Assembly: GCF_036227325.1 (NCBI RefSeq)
Contig: NZ_CP109467.1
Location: 5,022,001-5,086,000, forward strand
Direction of reading: 5' to 3'
DNA: 64,000 bases
From: Streptomyces sp. NBC_01465
GTDB lineage: Bacteria > Actinomycetota > Actinomycetes > Streptomycetales > Streptomycetaceae
Shown here: in pieces, positions 29,199 to 37,922 of the stretch
Layout: each line of letters starts with the position of its first letter
Numbering within the stretch: the first letter of the stretch is position 1
Program-made: the position numbers and the translations under genes
Notes under the pieces: generated by a model
Told to the model about the DNA's origin: nothing
What the model saw: the letters and a program-made list of their open reading frames with translations, nothing else
Databases searched by the model: none

Positions 29199-31661
29199 AT
29201 GGTGACCTTCGCGCAGGCGCAGGAGCGGGCGGAAGAGTGGGTCAACGGGGATGTCCCCGCGTATCAGCACCGTGAGGTGCGGGTACGGGAGTTCGAGCTG
29301 GGCTTCGTGCTGTGGGCCGAGGACCGGGCGGACGGGCCTTCGGGCGGTGGTGGCGGGCAGCGGCTGGTGATCGCGCGGGACAGTGGTGAGGCGACGCTGT
29401 GGCCGGGGCTGCCGGTGGGTGAGGTCATTCGCCGGTACGAGGAGGAGTACGGGGTGCGGGACGCGCCTCCGGCTGCTGTTTCGGGGGCGCCGCAGCGGGT
29501 GGACCTGAACCAGACGTCGTTCTTGTTGTCGCCGCCGGAGTGGTTGCAGGAGGTGGCGGACGGGAAGGCGGGGCTTTCCGGGGCCAATGGGGCTCGGGAT
29601 GCTGTGAGTTCGGGTTCCGATGCCGGTGCTGATGCTGATTCTTCTGCCGGTGCGCTCGGGTGGCCGTCGTCCGGTGACTCGTCCGCGGCGATGCCTTCGG
29701 CCGATGTGAGTGACTCGCCGTCGTCCTGGCCGAAGGCGGGGGTGCCCGAGGGGGCGACTCCGTGGGCGGGGACCGACACGAACTCGGCGTCGGACGCGGA
29801 ATCCGTGTCCGTGCCGCTGCCCGCGACGGTGTTCGCGCCGCCGCTCGCCGGGTCGGACGACGACGACACTCCTGAGCCGAGCGTGAAGCCGGATGCGGCC
29901 ACGTCGTTGCTGCGGGGTGGCAGCCAGCTGCCGCCGACCGCGCTCGACCCCGCGGCCACGCCGCTTCCGTCGACCGCGCCCGAGGCTCCTGCTTCGGGTC
30001 CTGCTTCGGGGTCCGCCGACATCGCCGATGCGGCCACCAGCAAGGCGGCTCCGCCGCGGGGTCCGCGCGGTGGCATCGGCGCGCCTCCGCCGCCGCCCGG
30101 CGCCCCCGGGACCCCGGGTGCGCGTCCGGGTGGGGCTTCGGCCGGTGGTGCTCCGGTGCCGCCGCCGGGGGCTCCTGCGGGCGGTTACGTACCGACGCAG
30201 ATGGTGCCGCAGCCCGGTGGTCCCGGTGGGCTCAAGCCCCCGGCCCCGCCCGGTCCGCCCGGTGCCCCGGGTGCGCCCGCGGCTCCGCCGCCCGCGCCTC
30301 CGGCCGGGCCCGGCGACGTACACCATGCGGCCACGATGCTGGCCGATCCGAGCGCTCTGGGTGCGCCCCAGCCGCCCGCGCCTCCGGCCGGGCCCGGTGG
30401 CGTGCACCATGCGGCGACGATGCTGGCGGGTCCGGGCCAGGTGGGTCCGCCGATGCCGCCGCCCGCTCCGGGATCGGGCCAGGTGGGTCCGCCCATGCCT
30501 CCGCCCGCTCCGGGTTCCGGTCCGGTGGGTCCGCCCATGCCTCCGCCCGCTCCGGGTTCCGGTCCGGTCGGGCCGCCGATGCCGCCGCCCGGTCCGGGTG
30601 CGGTGCCGTTGGGTGGGCCGCCGCCTGCGCCCGGTGCCGTACAGCCGCCGCCCGCGTACGGCTATCCGCAGCAGCCCACCGGTCAGCCGACCGTGGGGCC
30701 CGGCTACCAGGCGGTGCTGCGCTACCGCGCGCAGGACGGTTCCGAGCAGCAGCTCATCCGCCGCTCGGCGCCCGGCACTCCGCACCCCGAGTGGCAGATG
30801 CTGCACGAGCTGCGGGCGATGAACGTGCCGCCGCAGCAGGTCCTGGAGCTGCACACGGAGCTGGAGTCGTGCGAGCTGCCGGGTGGCTACTGCGCGCGCA
30901 TGATCCGTGAGACGTGGCCGCAGGTGCGGATCACGAGCGTCGCCCCGTACGGCAAGGACCATGCGAGCCGGCAGCAGGGGATGGCTCATCTCCTCACGCA
31001 CCAGGGCGAGTTGCACCAGGTCGCGGACGGCCCGGCGCGGCCCGCTCCGGTGCGGGCGCCGCTGCCGCCGGTCCAGCCTGCCCCGCCGATTCCTCCGGAG
31101 GGCGTCGCGCAGGAGCTTGCGCAGGCGTTCGGGCCGCAGGGGATCTTCCGCTTCGACCAGCGGGCGGTGTCGCGCCAGGGAGTGCCCGAGGTGGTGGCGA
31201 TGACCCTGGTGTGGGCCGGGCTGCCGGTCGACTTCGGGCCGTTCTTCTGGGCGCAGGCGGTGCCGGGGCAGCCGGTGCCGACGCTGGCGGAGCTGGCGCA
31301 GCAGCGTCAGGTGGCGCCGGCTTCGGACGCGGGGTCGTATCTCGTCATGGGGTCGGACTTCGGGCGGGCGATCTGTGTCCAGTACGGGACCGCGAACATC
31401 GTGGCGGTGCCGGTGGAGGCGGGTCCCGGTGGTCAGCCGGTTCCGCCGCAGTTCGTGAACTCGGGTCTGCCGGAGTTCGTACGGTCGATGGCGCTGCTGG
31501 GCCGGATGTGGCGGCTGCGGTTCAGTCTGAACCCGGAGCAGGCGGGCCGTTGGACGGTCGATTTCCAGGCGCAGCTGGCGATGCTGGACCCGGCGGCGCT
31601 GGCGTCGCCGGAGAGCTGGTGGTCGGTGCTGCTGGAGCAGATGTGGGACGGGCTGCTCTGA
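29199..31661 (+). CDS. Imm35 - Pro-rich - deaminase - SUKH-4 fusion protein
   Basis: 820 aa with several domains. Residues 1-85 resemble YrhB/Imm35 (AEEWVNGDVPAYQHREVRVREFELGFVLW). Residues 130-500 are low-complexity Ala/Ser/Pro, including four tandem 14-residue units (VGPPMPPPAPGSGQ; 42-bp DNA period from 30441). Residues 505-590 form a deaminase-like domain with H529-P-E531, then TELESCELPGGYC with Cys558 and Cys565, as in XOO_2897-type deaminases. Residues 625-820 match SUKH-4 (GIFRFDQ..., DFGPFFWAQ, YLVMGSDFG). A toxin-like enzyme fused between two immunity-type domains implies an intracellular, self-neutralised protein. It is cotranscribed with the SUKH-1 gene. Confidence 0.82.
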   Translation: MVTFAQAQERAEEWVNGDVPAYQHREVRVREFELGFVLWAEDRADGPSGGGGGQRLVIARDSGEATLWPGLPVGEVIRRYEEEYGVRDAPPAAVSGAPQRVDLNQTSFLLSPPEWLQEVADGKAGLSGANGARDAVSSGSDAGADADSSAGALGWPSSGDSSAAMPSADVSDSPSSWPKAGVPEGATPWAGTDTNSASDAESVSVPLPATVFAPPLAGSDDDDTPEPSVKPDAATSLLRGGSQLPPTALDPAATPLPSTAPEAPASGPASGSADIADAATSKAAPPRGPRGGIGAPPPPPGAPGTPGARPGGASAGGAPVPPPGAPAGGYVPTQMVPQPGGPGGLKPPAPPGPPGAPGAPAAPPPAPPAGPGDVHHAATMLADPSALGAPQPPAPPAGPGGVHHAATMLAGPGQVGPPMPPPAPGSGQVGPPMPPPAPGSGPVGPPMPPPAPGSGPVGPPMPPPGPGAVPLGGPPPAPGAVQPPPAYGYPQQPTGQPTVGPGYQAVLRYRAQDGSEQQLIRRSAPGTPHPEWQMLHELRAMNVPPQQVLELHTELESCELPGGYCARMIRETWPQVRITSVAPYGKDHASRQQGMAHLLTHQGELHQVADGPARPAPVRAPLPPVQPAPPIPPEGVAQELAQAFGPQGIFRFDQRAVSRQGVPEVVAMTLVWAGLPVDFGPFFWAQAVPGQPVPTLAELAQQRQVAPASDAGSYLVMGSDFGRAICVQYGTANIVAVPVEAGPGGQPVPPQFVNSGLPEFVRSMALLGRMWRLRFSLNPEQAGRWTVDFQAQLAMLDPAALASPESWWSVLLEQMWDGLL
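30441..30600 (+). repeat. 42-bp tandem repeat inside the fusion gene
   Basis: Nearly four units of 42 bp (starting at 30441, 30483, 30525 and 30567) encode VGPPMPPPAPGSG(Q/P). Two longer units containing HHAATML precede them (about 30310 and 30400). The repeat length probably varies between strains by slippage. Confidence 0.8.
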
Positions 31662-31748
31662 CGTACTGGCTCTGATGCGCTGACGTGCTGACGTTCTGAC
31701 AGAAGGCTCCGGCTCGCCGGACTCTGCCCGTTGTGGGAGTTTCGTCCC

Positions 31749-32816
31749 ATGAGTGTGCCGGAGCCTTTCCCGCAGCAGCAGAGCTCTTCGGCGCTGTATC
31801 GCGCGAAGGGCCGGAAGGGGCGGAAGCGGCGCGGGCCCAAGAAGGGCCGCCGGCTGAGCTGGCCCAAGCGGATCGCGATCCTTCTGCTCGCTCTGGTGCT
31901 GCTCGCTTCCGGCTATGTGCTCGGGCTGTGGATCTGGGCCGACGGCCGGCTGCAGACGACGGATGCCTTCTCCGACTACTCCGGACGGCCCACCGCAGGT
32001 CAGGGCACGGACTGGCTGCTGATCGGCTCCGACAGCCGCTCCTCGCTGACGGCCGAGGAGCGCAAGGAACTGCACGTCGGCAACGACGAGGGTCTGAACA
32101 CCGACACGATCATGATCCTGCACTACGGATCGAACGGGCCCTACCTCGTCTCGATCCCGCGCGACTCCTACGTCTCGATCCCCGGCCACGGCAAGAACAA
32201 GATCAACGCGGCATATGCGCTGGGCGGCGCGAAGCTCCTGACCCAGACCGTGGAGGAGGCCACCGGGCTGCGCCTGGACCACTACGCGGAGGTCAACTTC
32301 GGCGGCTTCGTGGATGTGGTGAACGCCCTCGGCGGCGTCCAGATCTGTGTTCCGGCGGGCGGTCTGCACGACGAGAAGTCCGGTGCGGACTTCGATGCGG
32401 GCTGCCAGGAGATGAACGGCAAGCAGGCCCTGGCCTACGCTCGCGCCCGCTACAGCGACCCAGAGGGCGACCTGGGCCGGGTCAAGCGCCAGCAGCAGCT
32501 GGTGAGCGCGATCGCCCACCAGGCGCTCACTCCCTCGGTGCTCCTGCTCCCGTGGAATCTCATCCCCTTCCTGAGCGCCTCGCTCGACGCGCTGACGGTC
32601 GACAAGGGCACCGGCCTGTTCGACCTCGGCCGGATGGGGCTGCAGATGAAGGACATCGCGGACGGGCAGGGGGCCACGACGACGGTCCCGGTCTCCAGCA
32701 CCGGTACGGAGATCTCGGGGGTCGGGGACGTGGTCCTGTGGAACGACGAAGAGGCCCAGCAGCTGTTCACCGCGCTCCGCGACGACACCGCGATTCCCAC
32801 CTTCTCCGCTTCTTGA
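31749..32816 (+). CDS. LytR-CpsA-Psr (LCP) family cell-wall ligase
   Basis: 355 aa from ATG 31749 (GGGAG nine bases upstream). A Lys/Arg-rich cytoplasmic N-terminus (KGRKGRKRRGPKKGRR) is followed by one span (IAILLLALVLLASGYVLGLW) and the extracellular LCP domain: WLLIGSDSRSSL, NTDTIMILHYG, SIPRDSYVSIPGHGKNKINAAYALGG and GRVKRQQQLVSAI. LCP enzymes transfer polyprenyl-linked glycopolymers (teichoic acids and similar) to peptidoglycan. The catalytic Arg/Asp residues are present. It appears monocistronic. Confidence 0.94.
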   Translation: MSVPEPFPQQQSSSALYRAKGRKGRKRRGPKKGRRLSWPKRIAILLLALVLLASGYVLGLWIWADGRLQTTDAFSDYSGRPTAGQGTDWLLIGSDSRSSLTAEERKELHVGNDEGLNTDTIMILHYGSNGPYLVSIPRDSYVSIPGHGKNKINAAYALGGAKLLTQTVEEATGLRLDHYAEVNFGGFVDVVNALGGVQICVPAGGLHDEKSGADFDAGCQEMNGKQALAYARARYSDPEGDLGRVKRQQQLVSAIAHQALTPSVLLLPWNLIPFLSASLDALTVDKGTGLFDLGRMGLQMKDIADGQGATTTVPVSSTGTEISGVGDVVLWNDEEAQQLFTALRDDTAIPTFSAS

Positions 32817-32919
32817 CGCATCCTTGGGCGGAGTGTCGCGTTATGGGCGCTTCGCGTTGATCCACCAAGATATGCGCGTCTGGTGGGTGTCTGTCGTGTG
32901 TGGGTAAGGGGCTTGAAGG

Positions 32920-33810
32920 ATGAGTACTGCATCGGTGTCACCGCACGGTTTCGCCGTCGTACGGGGCCGCGGCTACCGGTCGGAGCAGGTCGACCGCTAT
33001 GTGGCCGGTCTCTCCCTCGACCGCGACGAGGCCTGGGAGCGTGCGGCGCGGCTGACCGTCCTGGCGAAGGAGATGGAGGGCGAGGCGTCGGCGATGCGCG
33101 AGCGGGTGGCCTCGCTCGCCCCGCAGACGTACGCGACGCTCGGCGAGCGGGCGCAGCGGCTGATGGCGCTGGTCGCGGAGGAGGCCGACGACGTACGCAC
33201 CTCGGCGCAGGAGGCAGCGCAGGCCGTGCAGGCGGCGGCCGAGCAGGTGGCGCGCCGGGTGCAGGACGCGGCCCGTGCGGACGCGGAGGCGGTACGGACC
33301 GAGGGCGACGTCCGGGCGGCGCAGCTCCTTCACGACGCCCAGTGCACGGCCGACGATCTGCGGATCGGGTCGCGCCGGGACGTGAAGGAGTGGCGCGGTG
33401 AGGCGCTTGCCGTACTGAAGGACATGCGGATCCGCACCTCGGCGCTCCTCGCCGCGCAGGAGAAGGAGCAGGCGGAGCGCTGGGAGGCGGTGGAGCGCGA
33501 ACTGGCCGACCGGGAGCGGGAGTCCGACGCCCGGCACGCGGAGCTCACGGCCTACGCGGAGGCCCGCCTCGCCGAGGCCAAGCGGGCGCTGGCCGAGGCG
33601 GAGGAGACGGCCCGCCACGGCCAGGAGGACGCGGAGGCGCGCGGGGCCGGGCTCGTCGCCGAGGGCCGTATTCGCGAGGAGCGCGTGGCCCGCGAGACGG
33701 ACCGGATCGTACGGGAGCACGAGGAGGCCCGCGAGGAGCTCCAGGCCCATATGACGCACGTACGCAGCAGCCTGGCGGCGCTCACCGGACGGGCTCCGGC
33801 GGAGGGCTGA
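32920..33810 (+). CDS. DivIVA-like coiled-coil protein (annotated as 'cellulose-binding' in Streptomyces)
   Basis: 296 aa. The first 35 residues (GFAVVRGRGYRSEQVDRYVAGLSLDRDEAW) resemble the DivIVA-type N-terminal motif. The rest is almost uninterrupted Ala/Glu/Arg coiled coil with heptad spacing. Similar proteins are often labelled cellulose-binding in Streptomyces databases; in sequence the protein is cytoskeletal or scaffold-like and could act in polar growth or division. AAGGATG places the ribosome site very close to the ATG. Its 3' end overlaps the convergent HxlR gene by 29 bp. Confidence 0.82.
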   Translation: MSTASVSPHGFAVVRGRGYRSEQVDRYVAGLSLDRDEAWERAARLTVLAKEMEGEASAMRERVASLAPQTYATLGERAQRLMALVAEEADDVRTSAQEAAQAVQAAAEQVARRVQDAARADAEAVRTEGDVRAAQLLHDAQCTADDLRIGSRRDVKEWRGEALAVLKDMRIRTSALLAAQEKEQAERWEAVERELADRERESDARHAELTAYAEARLAEAKRALAEAEETARHGQEDAEARGAGLVAEGRIREERVARETDRIVREHEEAREELQAHMTHVRSSLAALTGRAPAEG

Positions 33811-34132
33811 CCTGCACGTTCTGCCGTCCCCAGGCGCCGAGCGGGGCCAGGGCCTCATTGAGGGAGACCCCGCGCGGGGTGAGCGAGTACTCGACGCGGG
33901 GCGGCACCTCCTCGTACACCTCGCGGTGCACGATGCCGTCCTCCTCCAGCTCGCGGAGCTGGGCGGCGAGCACCTTCTCGGTCACTCCGCCGAGCGCTCG
34001 GCGGAGCTCGCCGAATCGGTGGGGCCGCTCGGACAGGGCCCACAGGATGAGCACCTTCCACTTGCCGCCGATGACATCCATGGCCGCGTCGATCCCGCAG
34101 TGATGGGACCCCGGCCTCCGTACGGTCGTCAT
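33782..34132 (-). CDS. HxlR-family transcriptional regulator
   Basis: 116 aa winged helix-turn-helix. The family Cys that can sense oxidants or electrophiles is near residue 12 (HHCGIDAAMDVIGGKWKVLILW), and the recognition region is RRALGGVTEKVLAAQLRELEEDGIVHREVYEEVPPRVEYSLTPRG. The ATG at 34132 follows GGAGAGGAC. It diverges from the dehydrogenase gene at 34230 and probably represses it and itself; AAGT-GCGT-ACTT at 34184-34195 in the intergenic region is a candidate site. Confidence 0.92.
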   Translation of the reverse strand: MTTVRRPGSHHCGIDAAMDVIGGKWKVLILWALSERPHRFGELRRALGGVTEKVLAAQLRELEEDGIVHREVYEEVPPRVEYSLTPRGVSLNEALAPLGAWGRQNVQVSPPPEPVR

Positions 34133-34229
34133 GTCCTCTCCGCCCCCGCCTGCTCGCTTTCCCAGAGGTAACCACCCACACCGAAGTGCGTACTTGATCA
34201 CCATTCGGTCTGCGACCAGCCTAAAGGTC

Positions 34230-35114
34230 ATGACTGACAACGCACTTGAGACGACCGCCCCGCTGACGCTGCTCGGCCTGGGCGCGATGGGCACGGCACT
34301 GGCGCAGGCGTGGCTGGCGGCGGGCCACGACCTCACCGTCTGGAACCGTACGCGGTCCCGTACGGAACCCCTCGTCGCCGCAGGAGCGAAGCCCGCCGCG
34401 ACCGCCGCCGAAGCGGTGGCGGCCAACCGGCTGGTGGTCCTCTGCCTCCTGGACGACACGTCGATCGACGAGACGCTGGCGGGCGTGGACCTCGCGGGCA
34501 AGGACCTGGTGAACCTCACGACGAGCACCCCCGCGCAGGCCCGTGCGCGGGCGGAGTGGGCGGCGGCACGGGGCGCGCGCTTCCTGGACGGCGGGATCAT
34601 GGCGGTCCCGCCGATGATCGGGGTCCCGGAGTCGGGCGCCTATGTCTTCTACAGCGGCGCGGGCGAGCTTTTCGCGGCCCACGCCCGCACGCTCGCCGTA
34701 CCGGCGGGCACGAAGTTCGTGGGCGAGGACCCCGGCTTCGCGGCGCTGCACGACGTGGCGCTGCTGAGCGCGATGACGGGCATGTTCGCGGGCGTCGCGC
34801 ACGCCTTCGCGCTGATCCGCGAGGAGGACATCGCGCCGAAGGAGTTCGCGCCGCTGCTGGCGGAGTGGCTGGGGGCGATGACGTTCTCGGTCCACAAGGC
34901 GGCGGACCAGCTGCAGTCCGGGGAGTACGCGAAGGAGGTCGTGTCGAACCTTGCGATGCAGGTGGCGGGGAACGCGACGCTGCTGCGTACGGCGGACGAA
35001 CAGGGTGTGAGCCCCGAACTCCTCACCCCGTACATGGAGTTGATGGAACGCCGCCTGGCGGCCGGCCACGGGGACGAGGACACGACGGGGGTGGTGGACC
35101 TGCTGCGCCGATAG
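34230..35114 (+). CDS. NADP-binding 6-phosphogluconate-dehydrogenase-fold reductase (imine-reductase-like)
   Basis: 294 aa. The N-terminal Rossmann motif is LTLLGLGAMGTALAQAWLAAGHDLTVWNRTRSR; the NRTRS after strand two indicates NADP(H). The C-terminal all-helical domain contains SAMTGMFAGVAHAFALI and resembles the imine-reductase/beta-hydroxyacid dehydrogenase subgroup. The usual beta-hydroxyacid catalytic Lys motif is not evident, which favours an imine-reductase-like activity. The ATG at 34230 follows AAAGGTC. It is controlled by the divergent HxlR gene by inference. Confidence 0.85.
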   Translation: MTDNALETTAPLTLLGLGAMGTALAQAWLAAGHDLTVWNRTRSRTEPLVAAGAKPAATAAEAVAANRLVVLCLLDDTSIDETLAGVDLAGKDLVNLTTSTPAQARARAEWAAARGARFLDGGIMAVPPMIGVPESGAYVFYSGAGELFAAHARTLAVPAGTKFVGEDPGFAALHDVALLSAMTGMFAGVAHAFALIREEDIAPKEFAPLLAEWLGAMTFSVHKAADQLQSGEYAKEVVSNLAMQVAGNATLLRTADEQGVSPELLTPYMELMERRLAAGHGDEDTTGVVDLLRR

Positions 35115-35158
35115 CCACCCCGTACGTTGGAGGCCCCCGAGCCACCAGGAGCACCCGC

Positions 35159-35998
35159 ATGTCCCCGTCCGCCGGCCCCCGCGCCCGCATCCTGTACGTC
35201 ACCGATCTCGCCTACGAGGCCCGGGGCCGGCGCTACTGCGACGAGGACATCCACCTCACGTCCCGCCTGCGCGAGGACTTCGACCTGGCGCTGTGCCACC
35301 CCCTGGACGCGGCCGCGCTGATGGGCGGCTTCGATGCGGTGGTGGTGCGCAACAGTGGCCCCGTACTGCACTACCAGTCCGCGTACGACGCCTTCCGCGC
35401 CCGCGCCCTGAAGGACGGCGTCCGGGTCTACACGCAGCTGACGGGGAAGGGGGACGCGGCGGGCAAGCAGTACCTGGTGGACCTGTCGGCGGCGGGATAT
35501 CCGGTGATCCCGACGGTCGACGACGCACGGGACGCGGACCGCCTCCCGGAGTCGCCCGAGTACGTCGTGAAGCCGAAGCTGGGGGCGGACTCGATAGGCC
35601 TGGAGTTCGTCCCGGCGGCCGAACTGCGGACGCGCGCCTTCGCCGGGAGCGTCCTGATCCAGCCGCGCATCGACTTCCGCTACGAGGTCTCCTTCTACTT
35701 CGTCGACCACACCTTCCAGTACGCGCTGTACGCCCCGGACCCTGCCGCACGCTGGCGCCTGGAGCGCTACGAAGCGACGCCCGAGGACCTGGCGTTCGCG
35801 CAGCGCTTCGTCGACTGGAACGCGATCGACCACGGCATCCAGCGGGTGGACGCGTGCCGGGCGCCGTCGGGCGAGCTGCTGCTGGTGGAGCTGGAGGACC
35901 TGAACCCGTATCTGTCGCTGGACCTGCTGGACGCCGATGCGCGCGACGCGTTCGTAGCCAATCTGAAGGCGTCCCTGCACGGCTTCCTGGGTCAGTGA
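35159..35998 (+). CDS. ATP-grasp-like protein
   Basis: 279 aa from ATG 35159 (AGGAG seven bases upstream). The mid region resembles ATP-grasp ligases: VYTQLTGKGDAAGKQYLVDL, YVVKPKLGADSIGLEFV (nucleotide-binding Lys and Gly-rich strand), SVLIQPRIDFRYEVSFYFVD, and a C-terminal LLLVELEDLNPYLSLDLL with the metal-binding Glu/Asn. The fold is that of glutathione-synthetase/RimK-like peptide or amine ligases, at the short end of the size range. The substrate is unknown. It converges with the beta-helix gene with a 7-bp overlap. Confidence 0.72.
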   Translation: MSPSAGPRARILYVTDLAYEARGRRYCDEDIHLTSRLREDFDLALCHPLDAAALMGGFDAVVVRNSGPVLHYQSAYDAFRARALKDGVRVYTQLTGKGDAAGKQYLVDLSAAGYPVIPTVDDARDADRLPESPEYVVKPKLGADSIGLEFVPAAELRTRAFAGSVLIQPRIDFRYEVSFYFVDHTFQYALYAPDPAARWRLERYEATPEDLAFAQRFVDWNAIDHGIQRVDACRAPSGELLLVELEDLNPYLSLDLLDADARDAFVANLKASLHGFLGQ

Positions 35999-36630
35999 TA
36001 GACGCGCTGTCGCTCGACGGGCGAGGCGCTGAAATCCCCTGCCCCGTTGATGACTTCGCCGACCCCGAGCCGGATCCCCCGGGCGCGCCCGAAGCCCTTG
36101 AGGACGGCGCCGCGCAGGTCCGGGTCGGGTTCGGCGTGGGTTCCGCCTTCGGCGAGGGTCACTGAACGGGCCGAGACGGGCCCCAGGATCTGACAGCCGG
36201 AGCCGAGCAGGCTCCGCCCGAGGACCTCGGCACCATTGGCGAGCCGGACCCCGTCGCCGATCCGGATGTGGGCGTCGGCGGACAGGGCCTTGACCTGGGC
36301 GCCGCCTTCCCCGATCCCGGAGGCGTCGCCGACCGTGATGCTGCCGCCCGCGCTCGCGGCGATGCGCGTCCCGCCGTGGAAGACGTTGCTGCCGCCGATG
36401 ACGCAGCGGCTGTCGGCATCGCACTCGACGACGGCGCCCGGATAGAAGAGGTTGCCCGGGCCGAGCGTGACTCTCCGGGAGATGATCACCGAGAACGGGT
36501 CGAGTACGACGGTGCCGCTGCCGCCACCGGAGAGCGCCAGCAGCTCGGCCGGCGTCAGAAAGCCCAAGGCGCTTCTCGTCCGGTCGAATTCGTCCCAGAG
36601 CGCTGCTGTTCCCGTGATCACCCGACCCAT
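35992..36630 (-). CDS. Left-handed beta-helix (hexapeptide repeat) protein
   Basis: 212 aa. From about residue 45 it shows repeated hexapeptide-like turns (VVLDPFSVIISRRVTLGPGNLFYPGAVV, IGGSNVFHGGTRI, ITVGDASGIGEGG) typical of the trimeric LpxA-like fold. Members are acyltransferases or carbonic-anhydrase-like proteins, but no acceptor or acetyl-CoA motif was identified, so a catalytic role is not assured. The N-terminal 40 residues (GRVITGTAALWDEFDRTRSALGFLTPAELLAL) may cap the helix. It lies just downstream of the tautomerase on the same strand. Confidence 0.75.
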   Translation of the reverse strand: MGRVITGTAALWDEFDRTRSALGFLTPAELLALSGGGSGTVVLDPFSVIISRRVTLGPGNLFYPGAVVECDADSRCVIGGSNVFHGGTRIAASAGGSITVGDASGIGEGGAQVKALSADAHIRIGDGVRLANGAEVLGRSLLGSGCQILGPVSARSVTLAEGGTHAEPDPDLRGAVLKGFGRARGIRLGVGEVINGAGDFSASPVERQRVYH

Positions 36631-36649
36631 GATCGGGTCCTCCCGGCGC

Positions 36650-36989
36650 CGCGTCTACTTCTTGGTGTTCTTGTCGGCGGTGAGGGTGCCGCCGATGGCC
36701 CAGCTGTCGGTGGGTACTTCGTGGATCCAGACCTGGACGGCCTCGGCGGGGATCTTGAGCGAGTCGACGAAGGCGTCGGTGACGCGCTGGACCAGTTCGC
36801 GCTTGAGCTCGATGTCGCGGGGACCCTGCTGGATGGTGACGATCGGCATGACTGAACTCCCTTGTCTCCGGCGGCTTTCCGGTGGTTCCGGGCCGCTCAC
36901 CGGCGTGACCTCAGTCCATCCGATCCGCGCCCCGCGACCAACAGGCAGAGTGCGCACGCAGCGATCAGGATGAGTGATCGTCGCTGGTC
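36650..36989. repeat. 340-bp duplication, copy 1 (tautomerase locus)
   Basis: This segment recurs in the same orientation at 48944-49283 (offset 12294) with about six mismatches, roughly 98% identity. It covers the tautomerase gene, its promoter region and the last 25 bp of the LysR gene. Because LysR is whole here, this is the likely source copy. Confidence 0.95.
36655..36849 (-). CDS. 4-Oxalocrotonate tautomerase-family enzyme, copy 1
   Basis: 64 aa, the classic length for the small tautomerase (4-OT) subunit. After removal of Met the N-terminal Pro (MPIVTIQQG) becomes the catalytic base, and Arg residues follow in the first helix (RDIELKREL). VWIHEVPTDSWAIGG is the conserved strand/loop. 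Members form hexamers and isomerise 2-hydroxymuconate-type enols. It is downstream of LysR on the same strand. It is duplicated almost exactly at 48949-49143. Confidence 0.92.
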   Translation of the reverse strand: MPIVTIQQGPRDIELKRELVQRVTDAFVDSLKIPAEAVQVWIHEVPTDSWAIGGTLTADKNTKK

Positions 36990-37855
36990 ACGGCGGATTC
37001 GCAGGCCGCGAGGAGGAGATCGAGCGTGGCGGGCGGGATGTCCGTGCGTACCGTCAGGCCCGTCGACAGGATCAGGCCCGGGGCGCGGAAGGGGACGAAC
37101 GCCACGCGCGTGCTGGGGAGTTGGTCGGCGTGCGAGGCGTACGCGACCGTCCACATGGGGGTCGCGCGAGAGCCGATCATCGCGTGGGTGTTCTGGAGGG
37201 AGCCGCCGGTCGGGCCCGGGACCGGTTCGAAGCCCGCGCTCTGGCAGGCGTTGACGACGAGGTCCACCAGTGCGGGGTTGTTCCGGCGCTCCGTGAGCAT
37301 CAGGGGGAGCGCGGCGAGGTCGGCCAGGGCTATGTCGGGGCGTGCCGCGAGAGGGTGGGATGCGGGGACCACCGCGATCAGGGGGTCGTCCCAGAGAGGG
37401 ACGAAGCGCAGGCCGGGGCTCGGTCCCGGGGAGCGTACGAACGTGGCGTCCAGGCGGCCCTCGGCGACCTGTGCGAGGCGGTCCCGGGTGGGGGCGGAGA
37501 CCAGCTCGACCGGCGTGTCGGGCGCCATTTCGGCGAAGGCGGCGAGTACGCGGTCCAGGTGGGCGCCGAGGCCGGTGCTGGTGCCGAGCCGCAGGGGCGG
37601 GCGGGCGGCGACGGCCGCGCGGGCCCGGTCGGCCGCGGCGAGGACGGCGCGCGCCTCGGGGAGGAGCCGCAGCCCGGCTGCGGTGAGCCGTACGTGGCGG
37701 GGTGAGCGGTCGAAGAGCTCGGCGCCCAACTCCCGCTCCAGGCGGCGGACTTGCTGGCTGACCGCGGACTGGACGATGTGCAGCTTCTCGGCGGCCCGTC
37801 CGAAGTGGAGTTCTTCGGCGACCGTCACGAAGTAGTTCAGCTGGCGCAGCTCCAT
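36965..37855 (-). CDS. LysR-family transcriptional regulator
   Basis: 296 aa. The N-terminal helix-turn-helix is canonical (MELRQLNYFVTVAEELHFGRAAEKLHIVQSAVSQQVRRLERELGAELFDRS), followed by a two-lobed substrate-binding domain. It diverges from the lyase gene across about 135 bp containing a good LysR-type dyad (37923-37949), so it probably activates that gene. Downstream on the same strand is the tautomerase, perhaps part of the same catabolic unit. The last eight codons were carried along in the 340-bp duplication. Confidence 0.94.
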   Translation of the reverse strand: MELRQLNYFVTVAEELHFGRAAEKLHIVQSAVSQQVRRLERELGAELFDRSPRHVRLTAAGLRLLPEARAVLAAADRARAAVAARPPLRLGTSTGLGAHLDRVLAAFAEMAPDTPVELVSAPTRDRLAQVAEGRLDATFVRSPGPSPGLRFVPLWDDPLIAVVPASHPLAARPDIALADLAALPLMLTERRNNPALVDLVVNACQSAGFEPVPGPTGGSLQNTHAMIGSRATPMWTVAYASHADQLPSTRVAFVPFRAPGLILSTGLTVRTDIPPATLDLLLAACESAVTSDDHSS

Positions 37856-37922
37856 GGGGCGGACTCTAATCGGCCGGGCGGGAGGGGCGTCGTGCCGCCC
37901 TTGCCAGGCTCTAAATAAAATG

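Noticed and set aside
28884..32519. A 1211-codon antisense frame over the deaminase fusion and LCP genes
   Set aside because: Composition is Arg/His/Pro-rich without domains, and the sense genes have clear families.
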